From: Haemonchus contortus
Taxonomy: Eukaryota; Nematoda; Chromadorea; Rhabditida; Trichostrongylidae
Direction: 5' to 3'
DNA length: 64,000 bases
Assembly: GCA_000469685.2 (NCBI GenBank)
Contig: LS997564.1
Span: 31,444,843-31,508,842 of the forward strand
Shown here: positions 1-10,844 of the stretch, piece by piece
Position numbering within the stretch: the first letter of the stretch is position 1
How the letters are laid out: each line of letters starts with the position of its first letter
Translations under genes and position numbers: made by a program
Notes under the pieces: generated by a model
The model's input: only the letters and a program-made list of their open reading frames with translations
Database searches by the model: none
Told to the model about the DNA's origin: nothing

Positions 1-1150
1 GTCGGGCTCCTCTCTGCACGTTGATGATGACTTCTTTATAGAATGGCGAGATCCTGGTAGTGAAGCTAATGTAGAGCTCACGAAGCACCCTTACACATTG
101 AGTCGGTACACCCTGGTTGCCCAGGGCTTCGACTACCGCTTCTGTCTCGACTGTATAAAAGGCTTTCTTCAAATCAATGACCGTAAAACATAACGGCCTC
201 CCGCGATACTTCAATGAGTCCTGTAACGGTGTGGATGGGATCGTTTGTACTGAACCCTCTCCAAAACTTGCTTGTACGTCCTTCATCTATTAGGTTGACC
301 GGAAAGATTCCCGGCGTTGAATTTTGGTGAGAAATCCAACGGCCAAGCTTTGCGACTTTACCAATCTTCTCCAGCCCAGATCTAACAGATGATTGGGCAT
401 GACCGAGCATCGCTGCAAGTCCCTGGTAAAGGCGTACGGATGCTCTTCCAAGGTGGATTGCAGCAACTTCAAATCTAACTCCATCGGCCGGCAGGACCTT
501 GAAGCATCTTGGAGAGAAAAATCTCGTTTCTTGAACTTGGCCATCCAGGTCTTGCAAGTGTCGTAAGAATTAGCGTCAGCGCTTGGGCCTCCTTTGCGTT
601 TAAGCCAGACTGATGGAGGAAAAGAAGACAGTGCTTAAAGTGCATCCTGTTGGGTTGAACTTGGGCGGCATTTTGGAATCCAAATGCAAGCTGGGCAAGA
701 GTGAAGTAGTGATGTGAAAAAGTCTCTTGCGTGCTTCATGCACGCCCCACGATAAGTCATAAACATACATGCAAGGCTAATATGGTGCGTTCAAACACGT
801 GGCGGGAAACTTTCCGGTCAACCTAATAATATTCTGCCAACCCTGTTAAAAGTGGCTCGGGTGAAGAGTTGATAGGTTATAGACACAGGCAAATCGGGCG
901 ATGACTGCCAATGTATTCTGGATCTCCCTTCCTATACAGCAGCACGATCTTGCTAGTTTTCCACGAAGTGGACACTTTGCATTCCGACAGGTACCGCGTG
1001 AAAAGCCGGGCCAGGATTTCGACAATGACTGTCGGAAGGCTCTTCACCTGTTCTGTTTTCCTCATCGACGTGATAGCATGTCGAGTTTCAGAAGGGAGAA
1101 GTGAAGGGACAACCTCCCCGCAGTCTTGCCTGAATTGTCTAGATTGCATA
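1..1150 (-). mobile_element. RTE-type non-LTR retrotransposon fragment (reverse transcriptase), interrupted
   Basis: Read on the minus strand, the RT domain runs from about 1150 down to the window edge. Recognisable blocks are a WKTSKIVLLYRKGDPEY..HRPICL stretch (near 890-970), then QLFTRATFNRVGRIL up to 829, then LDEG..FWRGFSTNDPIHTV..LIEVSRE below 288, then IDLKKAFYTVETEAVVEAL, which contains the first catalytic Asp region of RT. These match the fingers/palm order of RTE/BovB-like enzymes common in strongylid genomes. Several frameshifts and stops are needed to read through, so it is a dead copy. It is split by the mariner element at 290-826 and truncated by the window start. The endonuclease domain is not seen. 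Confidence 0.85.
290..826 (-). mobile_element. Internally deleted mariner (cecropia/capitata-like) with TA target duplication
   Basis: Inverted ends TTAGGTTGACCGGAAAG occur at 290 and, reversed, at 826, flanked by TA at 288-289 and 827-828. On the minus strand the interior encodes the mariner transposase N-terminus in pieces: HCLLFLHQSGLNAKEA, then ELDLKLLQSTLEEHPYAFTR, then SSVRSGLEKIGKVAKLGRW (helix-turn-helix region). The coding part runs almost straight into the other terminal repeat, so the DDD catalytic half has been deleted. It sits inside the RTE reverse transcriptase and the flanking RT sequence joins up when it is removed. It is non-autonomous and frameshifted. Confidence 0.85.
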
Positions 1151-1257
1151 TTAATAGTGGTAAATTCACAACACACCCATGCTTCACTACATATATTGAA
1201 ATTTTGCGCGACTAGATCAAGTAAGAAAGCAGTTAAGACTGAGTAGTGAGAGTGAAA

Positions 1258-1290
1258 AAGCATTCAGCCAAGTACTTTTGAGCGCTACTG
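1258..1290. repeat. Relic right end of the Tc1-type MITE family
   Basis: The sequence ending in CTTTTGAGCGCTACTG followed by TA matches the right terminus of the complete MITE at 53128-53629, including the preceding GCATT..CC.AAG. stretch. No matching left end is visible, so this is a terminal relic. Confidence 0.5.
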
Positions 1291-2117
1291 TACATTCAAA
1301 AAAAGAAGTGGAGAGTCAGCCGATCATCACAGCTCTGTCAAAAAAGGAGGAGTGCCCAGCGTTGGCCGGGCGATCCGACTGGTTTACAGATGTACGAGAA
1401 CGAATGCAACCACAGTACTGTTCAGAAAGAAATCACCTTGAACATTTTGTGTCACAACTCATCTCAAACTCAATCTCGGCCCTCGGCCAAGTAGCTTGAT
1501 TCTTTTTTCAAAAAACTCGCGGAAGGGGGTGTTTGTTAGGTAGATTTCATTGTTTTTCGAGTCTCGAAAAATTGACGATTCTTCTGTTCTGTTAGCTGAT
1601 CGCTCTCAGTGAAGAGACAGAACTCTGGCTCTCGCTTTCTGACCGTGGAGCAGCTCTCGCCATTGTCACGGGCAGTAAGCAGGAATTGACCCATGCTCAT
1701 CATCCAAGGCTGTTTGTTGTACCAATGTCTACGGTTACGAAGGCTATCAGATTTAATGAGTATTTCCTCAACGTTCCAGAGGAGCATTTTCCGATAATGG
1801 CCGAAATATCGACGACGGCGACGTCGCTACCATCTAGAGGTACCATCAACAGACGCCTATGGGTTGCTGGAGTAGTAGTAAAAAGTATCTAGACCTCTTG
1901 AAAAAGAGACGAGCTCGACTTCAATGAGCGCGTGAGCACCTCCACTGGACTTTCAACCAATGACGCGAACTCAACGAGTCTGGAGCGACTAGTGAAAGAT
2001 TGTTTTGCTCGGTACACTCAGGTATCGTACGTAGACGGCCTTTTGAAGCACAAGTTCCGACCCCAGGGACCATTTGACAACTCTCAGGCATGATGCCGAC
2101 TCAGTATTAGTTTATGG

Positions 2118-2832
2118 ATGGTCTCCGAGTCCAAGCATGGGTCCATGCACCATGTTCTCACCACTACGGGTCAGCAGATGTACGTAGACATTTTACAGAA
2201 ATCCATGCTATATTTCTCTCGTCCTGTGCACGGAAGAAATCCACTCCCCAGGGAGATAACGACCACGGGCACGAGATCGAAAAGGGCGCGTGAGTGGCTG
2301 ACTCATCGGGAAATTCCATGCCTTGACTCACCCAGCCAGTCCCCTGACCTAAAAAACAATGAACATTCGTGGCAATGACCCAAGACAAGGATAGAAGGCA
2401 AAACAGTCTTCAATGCTTCCCATAAGTTCAGCCTATTTGAAGAAGAATGGGAGGAAATCGGTGAGTGCCTGATCGACAAGTTGGTTGAATCAAAGCCCCT
2501 CAGATGAAAAGCCATTATCGATGCCAATGGCTCCACTACAAAGTAACAAACTAGTAGTTGATTAGGTTTTAATCTCATGATGATAGTAGTCAATGAGTGA
2601 GTGATAGTCAAGTGATTTATTTCAAACTGTTGAAACTGATTTTATTTTGTCCTGTACAGAAAAAATGGCCTTGCTAAACGAAATATTATAAAAAGGAGTT
2701 TTGTGAGTCCTGTAGCGGAAACATTTAATATGTTCACTGTTGACAACATATCAAAAAATCAGTCAAAAACATTGTGTTCGAGATGAGTTATGGCAAAAAA
2801 GGTTCGAGGTGATTCCCTTTTGAGCGGTACTG
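2118..2832 (+). mobile_element. Decayed Tc1-like element, transposase C-terminal part and right end
   Basis: The frame at 2118-2378 encodes KRAREWLTHREIPCLDSPSQ followed by SPDLKNNEH, the classic end of the DD34E transposase core (consensus SPDLNPIEH). A terminal sequence CCCTTTTGAGCGGTACTG plus TA ends at 2832-2834. Upstream sequence from about 1900 is probably the rest of the element but is too decayed to read. No left end was identified. Stops and frameshifts show it is inactive. Confidence 0.7.
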
Positions 2833-2922
2833 TATATGGAAAGTCATGAACGCTACTGAGGCAACCAACAGTTCACCTATTCGACTCACAGGGTGTGTAA
2901 CGATATGGGACTTCAAATTCAA

Positions 2923-3026
2923 TATCGGAGACACCGAAAGCTGATTTGCGAAATTGCGAAAATTAGACGAAACTTGCAATCTTTCACAAGAATCTCCTCA
3001 CGTACTAGTGAACATGTTGTAGTCAA
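2923..3026 (+). repeat. Left part of a dispersed repeat split by the Tc1-like element
   Basis: It matches 6389 to about 6491 base by base over most of its length. The right part of the same repeat continues at 4505-4557. The unsplit paralogue lies at 6389-6543. Confidence 0.8.
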
Positions 3027-4504
3027 CAGTGCGTCTCCAAATGATACAGCCACCTCCGATTTTCCCAAAACTTACTGTACACGATGTTTCTGAAAAAGAG
3101 TCAAAGTAAAAAATGTGTCAAATCTGATTCGCGATTCGCACATTATCACCAAATTAAAGCTCGAGAGCACAAACATTTTTTGGTCAATCTTCCAGTGAAG
3201 GGTGCTTTTTCAACGTCTCCAAATGATACAGCCACTAACAAAGTTAATTTATTCAATAACAAACATACAACAAGGAAAGAAAGTTGCGAAGTCAATAATC
3301 AGCTGACATACCCTTCTTTCGAATTACTTTGAAAATACGGTGGTCTAGGCTCGGATAAAAATTATAAGTCAGCTCCTGGTCAAGTTCGTGCCGTGCTTCG
3401 ATGATCACTTTCCAACTCCTTAACGCCTCGGAATTGCTTGTTTTGGGCGTAAATCTTCCGCACCATGAAACCCCATACAGTTTCCATCAGATTCAAATCG
3501 GGGTTGTTCACCGGCCAGGGCTGAAGTGCAAGCCGATGCCAAGAGAACCAAGCTTGGGCGCTCCTGCTGACATGAGTTGGGGCGCTATCTTGCATAAAAA
3601 CAAGGTTTCGGTGCTGATCTTGACGCCAGAAAAGGAGAAGTGCCCGGCGCATAACAGTATGATAAAAGGACGAGTCCATCTTCTTTGGTACAAAACATAA
3701 ACTGATACGCCTACTCGATGAAATCGCGGCGCAAACCATGACTCCTCCTCCCCTGAAGTTCCGCCTAGAAAACTGAAGTTTTTTCTTCAGGTCGTGTCAG
3801 TAAAACCGGTCTCCGTCTGGACCATCACAATTGAACTTCGTTTCATGGGAAAAGACGACCTGAGATCAAAAGAAGGAAGGTCAGATGTCAGCACCTGAAG
3901 AGCACTTTATTATACTCGGTTCGACTGCACCTTCTGGCAAAACGACCCCATTTTCTCGATGTCTTGTTGACATTAAGGGCGCCTTGCGCATTTTCCGCTT
4001 GACGACGAATTTGGACCTTCTGATCAACTTCCAAACCTTGTTTTTGAGATATTGAGGTTCAGAGACGATCGGATTTCCATACAAGACTTATTGAAGTTCG
4101 ACGCTTTCCTTGAAATACGGCGCTTGCTTCTGTCGGAGAGCAGCAAACGACATCCAGCACTTCTTCTGGTTTTACCTTTCTCGAAGTCCAAAAGCAACTC
4201 TCCTCTTCCTATTGCTTGAAAATGAGAACATTACTTAAACGACACAATTTCGTTGCGTAAATTAAAACACGACACGAATACATGAAGTGGCTGTGTCATT
4301 TGGAGACGTTGGAAAAGCACCTTTCACTGATAAAATTACCAAAAGAAATGTTTGTGTTTTCGAGCTGGAATTTGGTAATAAGGTGCGAAATGCGAATCCG
4401 ATTCAGATTTGACACATTTTTTACTTTGGCACTTTTTCAGAAACATCGTATACTGTTAGTTTTTGGGGAAATTAGTGGTGATTGTATCATTCGAAGACGC
4501 ACTG
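3027..4504 (-). mobile_element. Tc1-like transposon of the IR/DR type, decayed transposase
   Basis: The outer ends are CAGTGCGTCTCCAAATGATA (3027) and its inverse ending CGCACTG (4504), followed by TA. A second, inner copy of the same motif lies at about 3211 on the left and, inverted, at about 4286-4311 on the right, so each terminal region holds two direct repeats about 185-195 bp apart. This is the IR/DR architecture known from fish Tc1-like elements. On the minus strand 3739-3380 encodes the transposase C-terminal half: FVPKKMDSSFY, NLVFMQDSAPTH (second catalytic Asp), then NNPDLNLMETVWGFMVRKIY (third catalytic residue, E). The N-terminal half is frameshifted (traces at 3881-4084). Confidence 0.85.
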
Positions 4505-4557
4505 TATAAGTTTCAATCTCATAGATGTGTTTCTCACGCACAGTTCAGGGTAAATTT
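4505..4557 (+). repeat. Right part of the split dispersed repeat
   Basis: It begins TATAAGTTTCAATCTCATAG and aligns with 6490-6543, continuing the repeat broken at 3026. Confidence 0.8.
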
Positions 4558-4872
4558 GGCCGATGAACCATTCCCAATCTAAACTTCCGCTTTTCGAATA
4601 AAAACGGGTACCTCAAAATTACCGCGAACTGGCCTTTAGAGAGAACTCTCAGCGAAAATTCCCGTGACTGCTTAACTAACTATGCAGAAACTTGCGGAAG
4701 CCAGATCTCGTGGAAAAATGCTCTCTCGCCGCACTACCAACTCCAAGAAAGTTCGTCCCTGTTCGATATAAGCTCAGTTGGTTAGCCAAGGCAGGCATTG
4801 ATTGGGCTAGGAATATGACCCTGTGTTCTACGTAAGACAGAGCACTACCAGACACTGCAACACTTCTCTTCC

Positions 4873-5580
4873 CTAAAGGCACTGTTCACGAAAAAATGGT
4901 TTCGGAGATTTGCACATGGTTTGAATTCGAAGCCCCTTCTGATACCATTTGTGCAGGAATTAGGTCGGAAAACGGCTGGATAGCGCACGATAAGGGCAGG
5001 AACTTTGGGGGACGGGATGCCTCCGCCCCTCGCTAGGTTGACTACTTGTTCCAATTGTCCTTCACCACATTCGCACTGGAGCGAAGTTGGCGAAAAATCG
5101 ATACGCAGGTTGGCAAATTGCCAGGAATGATCAGCTGGTCGACCGCCTCGCACAGGGGCTAGTATTCGGCTGTTATTTCTATTATTCGCGTATCGTTTGT
5201 TTTTTTTTTGTTATTAATTTTTTACGGTAGCATTCTTTAACTATTCTCGTAAGTTTATTGAAGATTTTAACATATTTTGTGTAGATTATTGCATGCAAAC
5301 TTTTTTTTTATTTCAGAAACTCCGTTAATTTCGATGTGTTGTCTGTATTGCGGACATAGCGTCGCGTTCGTGCATTCTCGCTCGAACACTCCCTAACCGT
5401 CGTTTTTTCAATGTGAAATACGTCCAACCCCCCTTTCCAGCTCTTTTTTTGACCCTTTGTAATTATTTTTGGTCATCGTTTTTTGCGCTTGTTTCGTTGT
5501 TATCGCTTTATTCTAGAGTAGTCCTATCAATTCCCGTCAAAAAGGGGTACCCTAACTTTTTTGTAAACACTGCCTTTAAA
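4873..5580 (+). mobile_element. MITE family A, copy 1 (~708 bp, TTAA-type site)
   Basis: Terminal inverted repeats begin TAAAGGCACTGTTCACGA and end ACACTGCCTTTAAA. The same ~700-bp element is found inverted at 26614-27319 and, more diverged, at 44153-44812. No transposase is present. Absence of exactly this segment from the duplicate block at about 8137 fixes its boundaries. Confidence 0.85.
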
Positions 5581-5739
5581 CCAACTTTGGGGGCTTCGCA
5601 TCTTGCATCAACTTTTTTCTTGAAATACTTTAAGTAGGGACAAAGAATAAAGTGTTCTGGCGTTAATAGATTCCATTTCCGGGATGCGTCTTGCAGTCGA
5701 CTTCCATTCAGTATCGTAGTAACATTTTAGAACGTATGC

Positions 5740-5945
5740 TGCCATACAGTGACATGCGCTGGCCAGCCGATGTACAAGTCAGGGCTCTCATCCTCGCAGA
5801 TGAGTCTGGTTCCAACTCAACGGCCCTAGTGGGATAGAAGGCTTAGTTGCCCTAGACGGGTATCGTTCGGGACTCGTCCTGGACCATTGGCAAGTACTGT
5901 GCTACATGCCATTACATCAGCTCCGGCCCAGATACTACACACTTC
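5740..5945 (-). mobile_element. tRNA-derived SINE, copy 1
   Basis: Plus-strand signature GGCCAGCCGATGTACAAGTC, then TAGAAGGCTTAGTTGCCCTA, ending in a degenerate pol III-like head (minus strand). Same family as the better copy at 33480-33715. Confidence 0.6.
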
Positions 5946-6388
5946 TTCATATCAAGCATTAAATGACTTCAAAACTTGGTAACTATCAGTATACCTTCTG
6001 ATTCATGAAACGAGATGTTGCTCACCGCAAACGTTGCGAGCTATGCGTGTTAAGACCATCTTTCCCACTTTGCTAGGACAAGAAAGATTTTTGAAGAGGA
6101 ATACAAGGTCGCGGTAATGACTATAGCACTTCTTAACCCATAATGTGTGTATGATCAAGACGAGCGAGGTCATTCGCACGAATTTTTAGCTTCAAATTTA
6201 TAGAAACATAAGCAGAATCTTCATAGCATAACTACGATGGACGGCCGTGTTTGAAAATCAAATTACCCTATCTAGCTATATCCATTCTATTCATATATCC
6301 CTGACCAGAAAACCAGGCTGCGGTAACGGAAAATTGCCGCACATGTTGAATTTATACAAAGATAGACTCACTCTTTCTGAGTTTCAGA

Positions 6389-6543
6389 ATCGGAAACACC
6401 GAAAGCCGATTTGCGAAACCGCGAAAATTAGACGAAAATTGCAATCTTTTACAGGAATCTCCTCATTATGAGTGAACATGTTGTGGAATATAAGTTTCAA
6501 TCTCATAGATGTGGTTATCACGCACAGCTCAGAGTAAATTTGG
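6389..6543 (+). repeat. Empty-site paralogue of the split repeat
   Basis: It aligns to 2923-3026 joined directly to 4505-4557. Where the other copy carries the 1,478-bp Tc1-like element, this one reads ...CATGTTGTGGAATATAAG without interruption. Confidence 0.85.
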
Positions 6544-7941
6544 AATATCAGCAGTGTGTGGGTATCATCCAGTATGGTAAGAGATCAGCATTCAGAAATT
6601 GTCAGTCTCAATTATTATAAGTTAGCAGAGCAGTAAGACCATCACTATCACGGAATGACTATCAACAGCGACCGATTATGCCTCACTCATTAGCAAGCAT
6701 CATTTGTTTCAATTTGAAAGACAGAAAGAGGTAAGGTTGCTAGTCACAATTTATGCACCACAGCACATCTAAGTTACCGTTACTGGTTCGTGAATTATTT
6801 CTTAGGTTCAAAACATCGTATCAGCAGTGTTGTATTAGTATGTTCGCCCACAGAAACGTTCGAAAGAACATTCACATTTTGCGATTTCAGTAAATATGAG
6901 AGAAAGGGAGACAAAGGGAATATGGGTTGAGGCGAATTCGAAGTCCCTGTATGAGAAAAAATTGAGAGGAAAATGCAGTTGGGGGCAGGAGGGAGGGGGG
7001 GGGGGGGGGAGGGGGAGGGGGGGAAGGGGCAGCACTCCTTCCCATCACTGAGCGCTAGGGCGCAGAAGAGGACTAACCGACTCCGCGACGCTATAATCAA
7101 TAATCAATCTTAGAAACGTTTCTGAAGACCAAGAAAATACAATTTTTTTCTACCAGAGCCATACGAAGGAAGGAGCTGTGGAATGAGCGAGCTAATTAAA
7201 TGCTTAATTCTTATCCCGTCCCACTTTTTTGCGCAAAGTGATCACCTCACCAACCCTAGAGCTCCTCCCTTCCTAAAGTTGAGCTTCCCTTCTTTTTCTG
7301 CGATGTGAGAGAAGAGAGCGCGCCCTCGCACCCCCACCTTCCCCCACTCCCCTGGAGAGGTCTATTCAAATTACATTCAGAGTTGAAGATGCATTCGAAA
7401 GCGTATTTCACCTATGTATATCACCTGTCATCCTGTTGTTCACTGATTCCCTTTAGCTGGGAAAATTGCTGGAAAAGTCTTATTCCTCCCTGTCGCGAGA
7501 CCAAGGGCCTTCATCGCTCGAGATACATTAAACAAACTTTGCTGACATCCAAGCCTCCGATCGTAAACAATCCGTGGAGAAGTGTTCTATGACTTTATAC
7601 ACCTGTGCCTCCCACAACTCCGCTGTCACATGTTAACGGACCACTACTATGAAGTGAGCAAGGAGATTGTTTTTTGTTGTTTTATATTTATTCAGCCAAT
7701 TGTTGAATGCTTTTAAAATGGCGTCCAGTCACTCGAATGCAAAAAATTGAATAGGAACCGCTCCCGCGAAGTCTGGGTACACCTGCGAATAGATGTGTGA
7801 CCCTAATAGGCTCAACACAACATAAACAGATTCCTTTCACTGGATTCATTCGCTACTCTAGCGAAATGTCGAGACTTCTGGTCAAAGACTTACCCCTTAT
7901 CCTCCACCCAAAGTTGCGTCACGTAGCCACACAACCAACTT
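6544..7941. other. Intergenic, no gene recognised; G-rich tract inside
   Basis: No coding region with supporting splice signals or known motifs was seen. It contains a strongly strand-biased tract of almost only G at 6985-7028 (C-rich on the minus strand, giving a spurious proline-rich reading frame), which could form G-quadruplexes. Confidence 0.5.
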
Positions 7942-8945
7942 AAAGAGAATTAGTGAAAATACCCGTGACTGCTTAACTACGAAATGCTTTCTTTCCGCAC
8001 TACCAACTCCAAGGATATTCGTTCTGGAGGAATATAAGGTTTAGCTCGTTAGCCAAGGCAGGCATTGGGACAGGAATACAATCCTGTGTTCTACGTAAGA
8101 CAGCGCGCTACCTGACACTGCAACATTTCTCGCCCTTGAACCAACTTTGAGGGCTTCGCATCTTGCAACAAATTTTTTCTTGAAATACTGTTGTTACAAG
8201 TAAGGGCAGAGAATAAAGTGTTCTGGCGTTAATAGATTCCATTTAAGGGATGCGCCCTGCACTCGACTTCCATTCAGTATCGTAGTAACATTTCAGAACG
8301 TATGCGGCTGTACAGTGACATGCGGTTGTCAGCCGATGTACAAGTCAGAGTTCACACCTTTGCCAATGAGTCTGGTTCCAACTACCGGCCTCAGTGGGAT
8401 AGAAGGCTTAGTTGCCCTAGACGGGTATCGTTCGGGACTCGCCGTGGACCATTGGCAAGTACTGTGCTACATGCCATTACATCAGCTCCGGCCCAGATAA
8501 TACACACTTTTATATCAAGCATTAAATGACTTCAAAATTCGGTAACTATCAGTATAACTTCGAATTTGGTTCACAAAACGGAGTGTTGCTCACCGCAAAC
8601 GTTGCGAGCTATGCGTTTTGAGACCATCTTTCCCACTTTGCTAGGACAAGAAAGATTTTTGAAGAGGAATACAAGGTCGCGGTAACGACTATAGCACTTC
8701 TTAACCCATAATGTGTGTATGATCAAGACGAGCGAGGTCATTCGCACGAATTTTAGCTTTAAATTTATAACACCATAAGCAGAATCTTCACAGCACAGCT
8801 ACGATGGACGGCCGTGTTTGAAAATCAGTTTACCCTATCTAGCTATATCCATTCCATTCATATAATCCCTGACCAGAAAACCAGGCTACGGTAACGGAAA
8901 ATGCTGCACATGTTGAAATTATACAGAAATAGACTCACTCATTTT
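7942..8945 (+). repeat. Duplicated block, copy 2 (MITE-free), adjoining a gene
   Basis: Direct copy of the block at 4637-6382 without the MITE. Its right end abuts the splice acceptor and start codon of the gene at 8960, so it contains that gene's immediate upstream sequence. A SINE copy lies at 8308-8515. Confidence 0.85.
8308..8515 (-). mobile_element. tRNA-derived SINE, copy 2
   Basis: Near-identical to the copy at 5740-5945 because it lies in the duplicated block. The signature includes CAGCCGATGTACAAGTC and GATAGAAGGCTTAGTTGCC. Confidence 0.6.
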
Positions 8946-8959
8946 GACTTCCAGGAGTG

Positions 8960-9874
8960 ATGACTGATGAGGAACGTCCAACCGATGAAAATACCGATAT
9001 GAAGGAGCAGATACCACGCGTTTCCACTGCAAAAGCTTTTAGCATCAGAAAAGGAGAAAACTTGACGGTCAGCACTCAAACTACCCAAGAATCATCCAAG
9101 AATACCACAAAGGGGACAACTGTGGATAACACGCAAAAAACTCTAAACCAACCAGCACAAATAACCAAAAAGACTGTGGTTGAGAGTGAATGTCCTTCTA
9201 CAGAGAAATCAAAGAGTGGTGAAAAAGATTCACGTAATAGAATGGACGACTTGAAAGACAACCTTCAATATAGAGGTCAAATGAGACGTAAACGTATTGA
9301 GAGCGACAGAAAAGAATTACGACGTAAAATCCGTAAGTAAGTTACTTTAACTTCACTTCAGCTGCTCTATGCACAGAAAACGACGAAATTCACCTAACGA
9401 ATGAAAAACTAATAAAGCCTACGCTAGCACGTGGTGTTGGCCTCTACTACTCAATCCTATCAAAGGCTTGGAGAGCACAAAACTTGGATTATTGGATTTA
9501 CAGGGTTGCACGCTTTGCAATGATACTAATCTTGGGAATTGAACTTCTATTCGTTGGGCTCTACCTGCTCGCTATTATCATAATTAGTGGAATGATCAAC
9601 TCGACAATTGTAAGGACTTTCGTTTTTGTTTTTTCCTTTCGCTTGAACTCTTCTGTAGGTTTGTCGACGTCATACTCGCCTACATACGATCGTTGGTCAT
9701 GGGCCCCTCGCGGACTTGATAGGGCAGTTCACGATAATTTTGCAGTATAGACGAAAAGACAATACAGAGCGGAAGGTATCAACGAGCATTCTCCGAATTC
9801 TGCAGAATTTCTGTAGGCAATATATTTCATTTTACGGCATAACCTTATTTGAATGCCCAAATTTTCACCCCTAA
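8960..9874 (+). CDS. Unidentified single-pass membrane protein, three exons
   Basis: Model: exons 8960-9332, 9377-9609 and 9659-9874, giving 822 nt and 273 residues. Splice sites are CC|GTAAGTAAG .. CACAG|AA (44-nt intron, phase 1) and ATT|GTAAGG .. CTGTAG|GT (49-nt intron, phase 0). The ATG follows TTCCAGGAGTG, an acceptor compatible with spliced-leader trans-splicing. The N-terminal ~125 residues are hydrophilic, rich in Lys, Glu, Thr and Ser, and end in a very basic MRRKRIES..RKELRRKI stretch. Exon 2 carries one clear membrane segment (FAMILILGIELLFVGLYLLA and on) after DYWIYRVAR. The ~70-residue tail is basic and hydrophilic (RRKDNTERK). I recognise no family; it may be nematode-specific. 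An alternative acceptor at 9361 would leave a 29-nt intron, which is unlikely. The last exon could also be spliced further. The stop lies just before a foldback MITE. Confidence 0.6.
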
Positions 9875-9885
9875 CATATACGATG

Positions 9886-10270
9886 CAAGGGAAAGAGATA
9901 AGCAAACCAGCGCGTTTGGCCTTCTGCTGGATGCATTTCCTTATCCTGCGATTCTGTTTGAAGGTCTCATGATCCCACTCAGGGATGTACGTGGGGAGTC
10001 GCTTTTGAATTCCAGGTGACAGACACTTTCTTGTTAATATGTGGAAGACATTGGGTGGACAGGTATGAATCAACTGTTAAAACACGCCATACTGTCACAG
10101 TTGCACGGCAGCCCTATGTACACCGTTTGAAGAACTTCCACCAGGGATTTAGAAGTGACTTCCACGTACTTTCATTGAGTGGGATTATGAGACCCTTAAA
10201 CAGAATCGAAGAATAAGGAAATGCAGCCAGCAGAAGGGCCAAACGGGCTGGTTTGCTTACCTCCATGGGA
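9886..10270. mobile_element. Foldback MITE with ~120-bp arms
   Basis: The left arm (about 9886-10005, containing AAGCAAACCAGCGCGTTTGG) is mirrored at about 10155-10267 (GGCCAAACGGGCTGGTTTGC). It has no coding capacity. Confidence 0.7.
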
Positions 10271-10334
10271 AAGGAGCTGTGGGCAAGGACAGGGGGCAGA
10301 TGGTGTAGGGCCGTATAGGGTGTGTGTCAGACTG

Positions 10335-10535
10335 CGCGGCGAAATTCAGTGCGATTTGGACGACTGCAACGTGTATCGTTGGGGCCCAAATTCGAAGTAA
10401 AGTAGGTTAGTGGAATTGTCCGACCCTACTGAAGTACTCTACTTCAAGTTTGTGCCCCAAGGATAGGCGCATGAGTTGTTTGAATCATCGCGAATTTCGC
10501 CGCGCAATTTGCCGCGCGCACACAGAATCGCGCGA
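10335..10535. mobile_element. Diverged copy of the 9-bp-TSD foldback MITE family
   Basis: Arms GCGCGGCGAAATTC and the inverse GAATTTCGCCGCGC flank a centre with AAGTAGAGT-like inverted sequence, as in the copies at 46423, 55610 and 60223. Its outer ends are too diverged to define a target duplication. Confidence 0.6.
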
Positions 10536-10844
10536 ATCGAACGTCGCCCGGCCACGTGGTGTATTTTTGAGAATGGCGCGCAAACAATGTTGCGTTCGAA
10601 TGCCAGAGAAACAAAAGGCACATAACCAAAACCGCCACGCAACCGCACGCGGTTGACGGAGAATGTTCCCTGATGAATTCTACTCTTTTGAGGTATAGCG
10701 CTCTTCTTGACGACACAATTAACTATAATTTTGAGGTACTCTTCTTAAGTTGAGAAGCGGAAAGGCTGATTCAAAGGAGTGCATCAATGGCGAAGAAAGC
10801 GAGAAAATCCGCTTACATCAGGAAAAATAAAGCTTGCTAAAGTT

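Larger units (their letters stand above)
4637..6382 (+). repeat. Duplicated block, copy 1 (with MITE insertion)
   Basis: Apart from the 708-bp insertion at 4873-5580 this block matches 7942-8945 (copy 2) with few differences. It includes a tRNA-derived SINE at 5740-5945. Homology stops at about 6382, just before the place where copy 2 runs into the first exon of the membrane-protein gene. Confidence 0.85.

Noticed and set aside
6795..7100. Proline-rich protein on the minus strand
   Set aside because: Translation of the poly-G tract; not a plausible gene.
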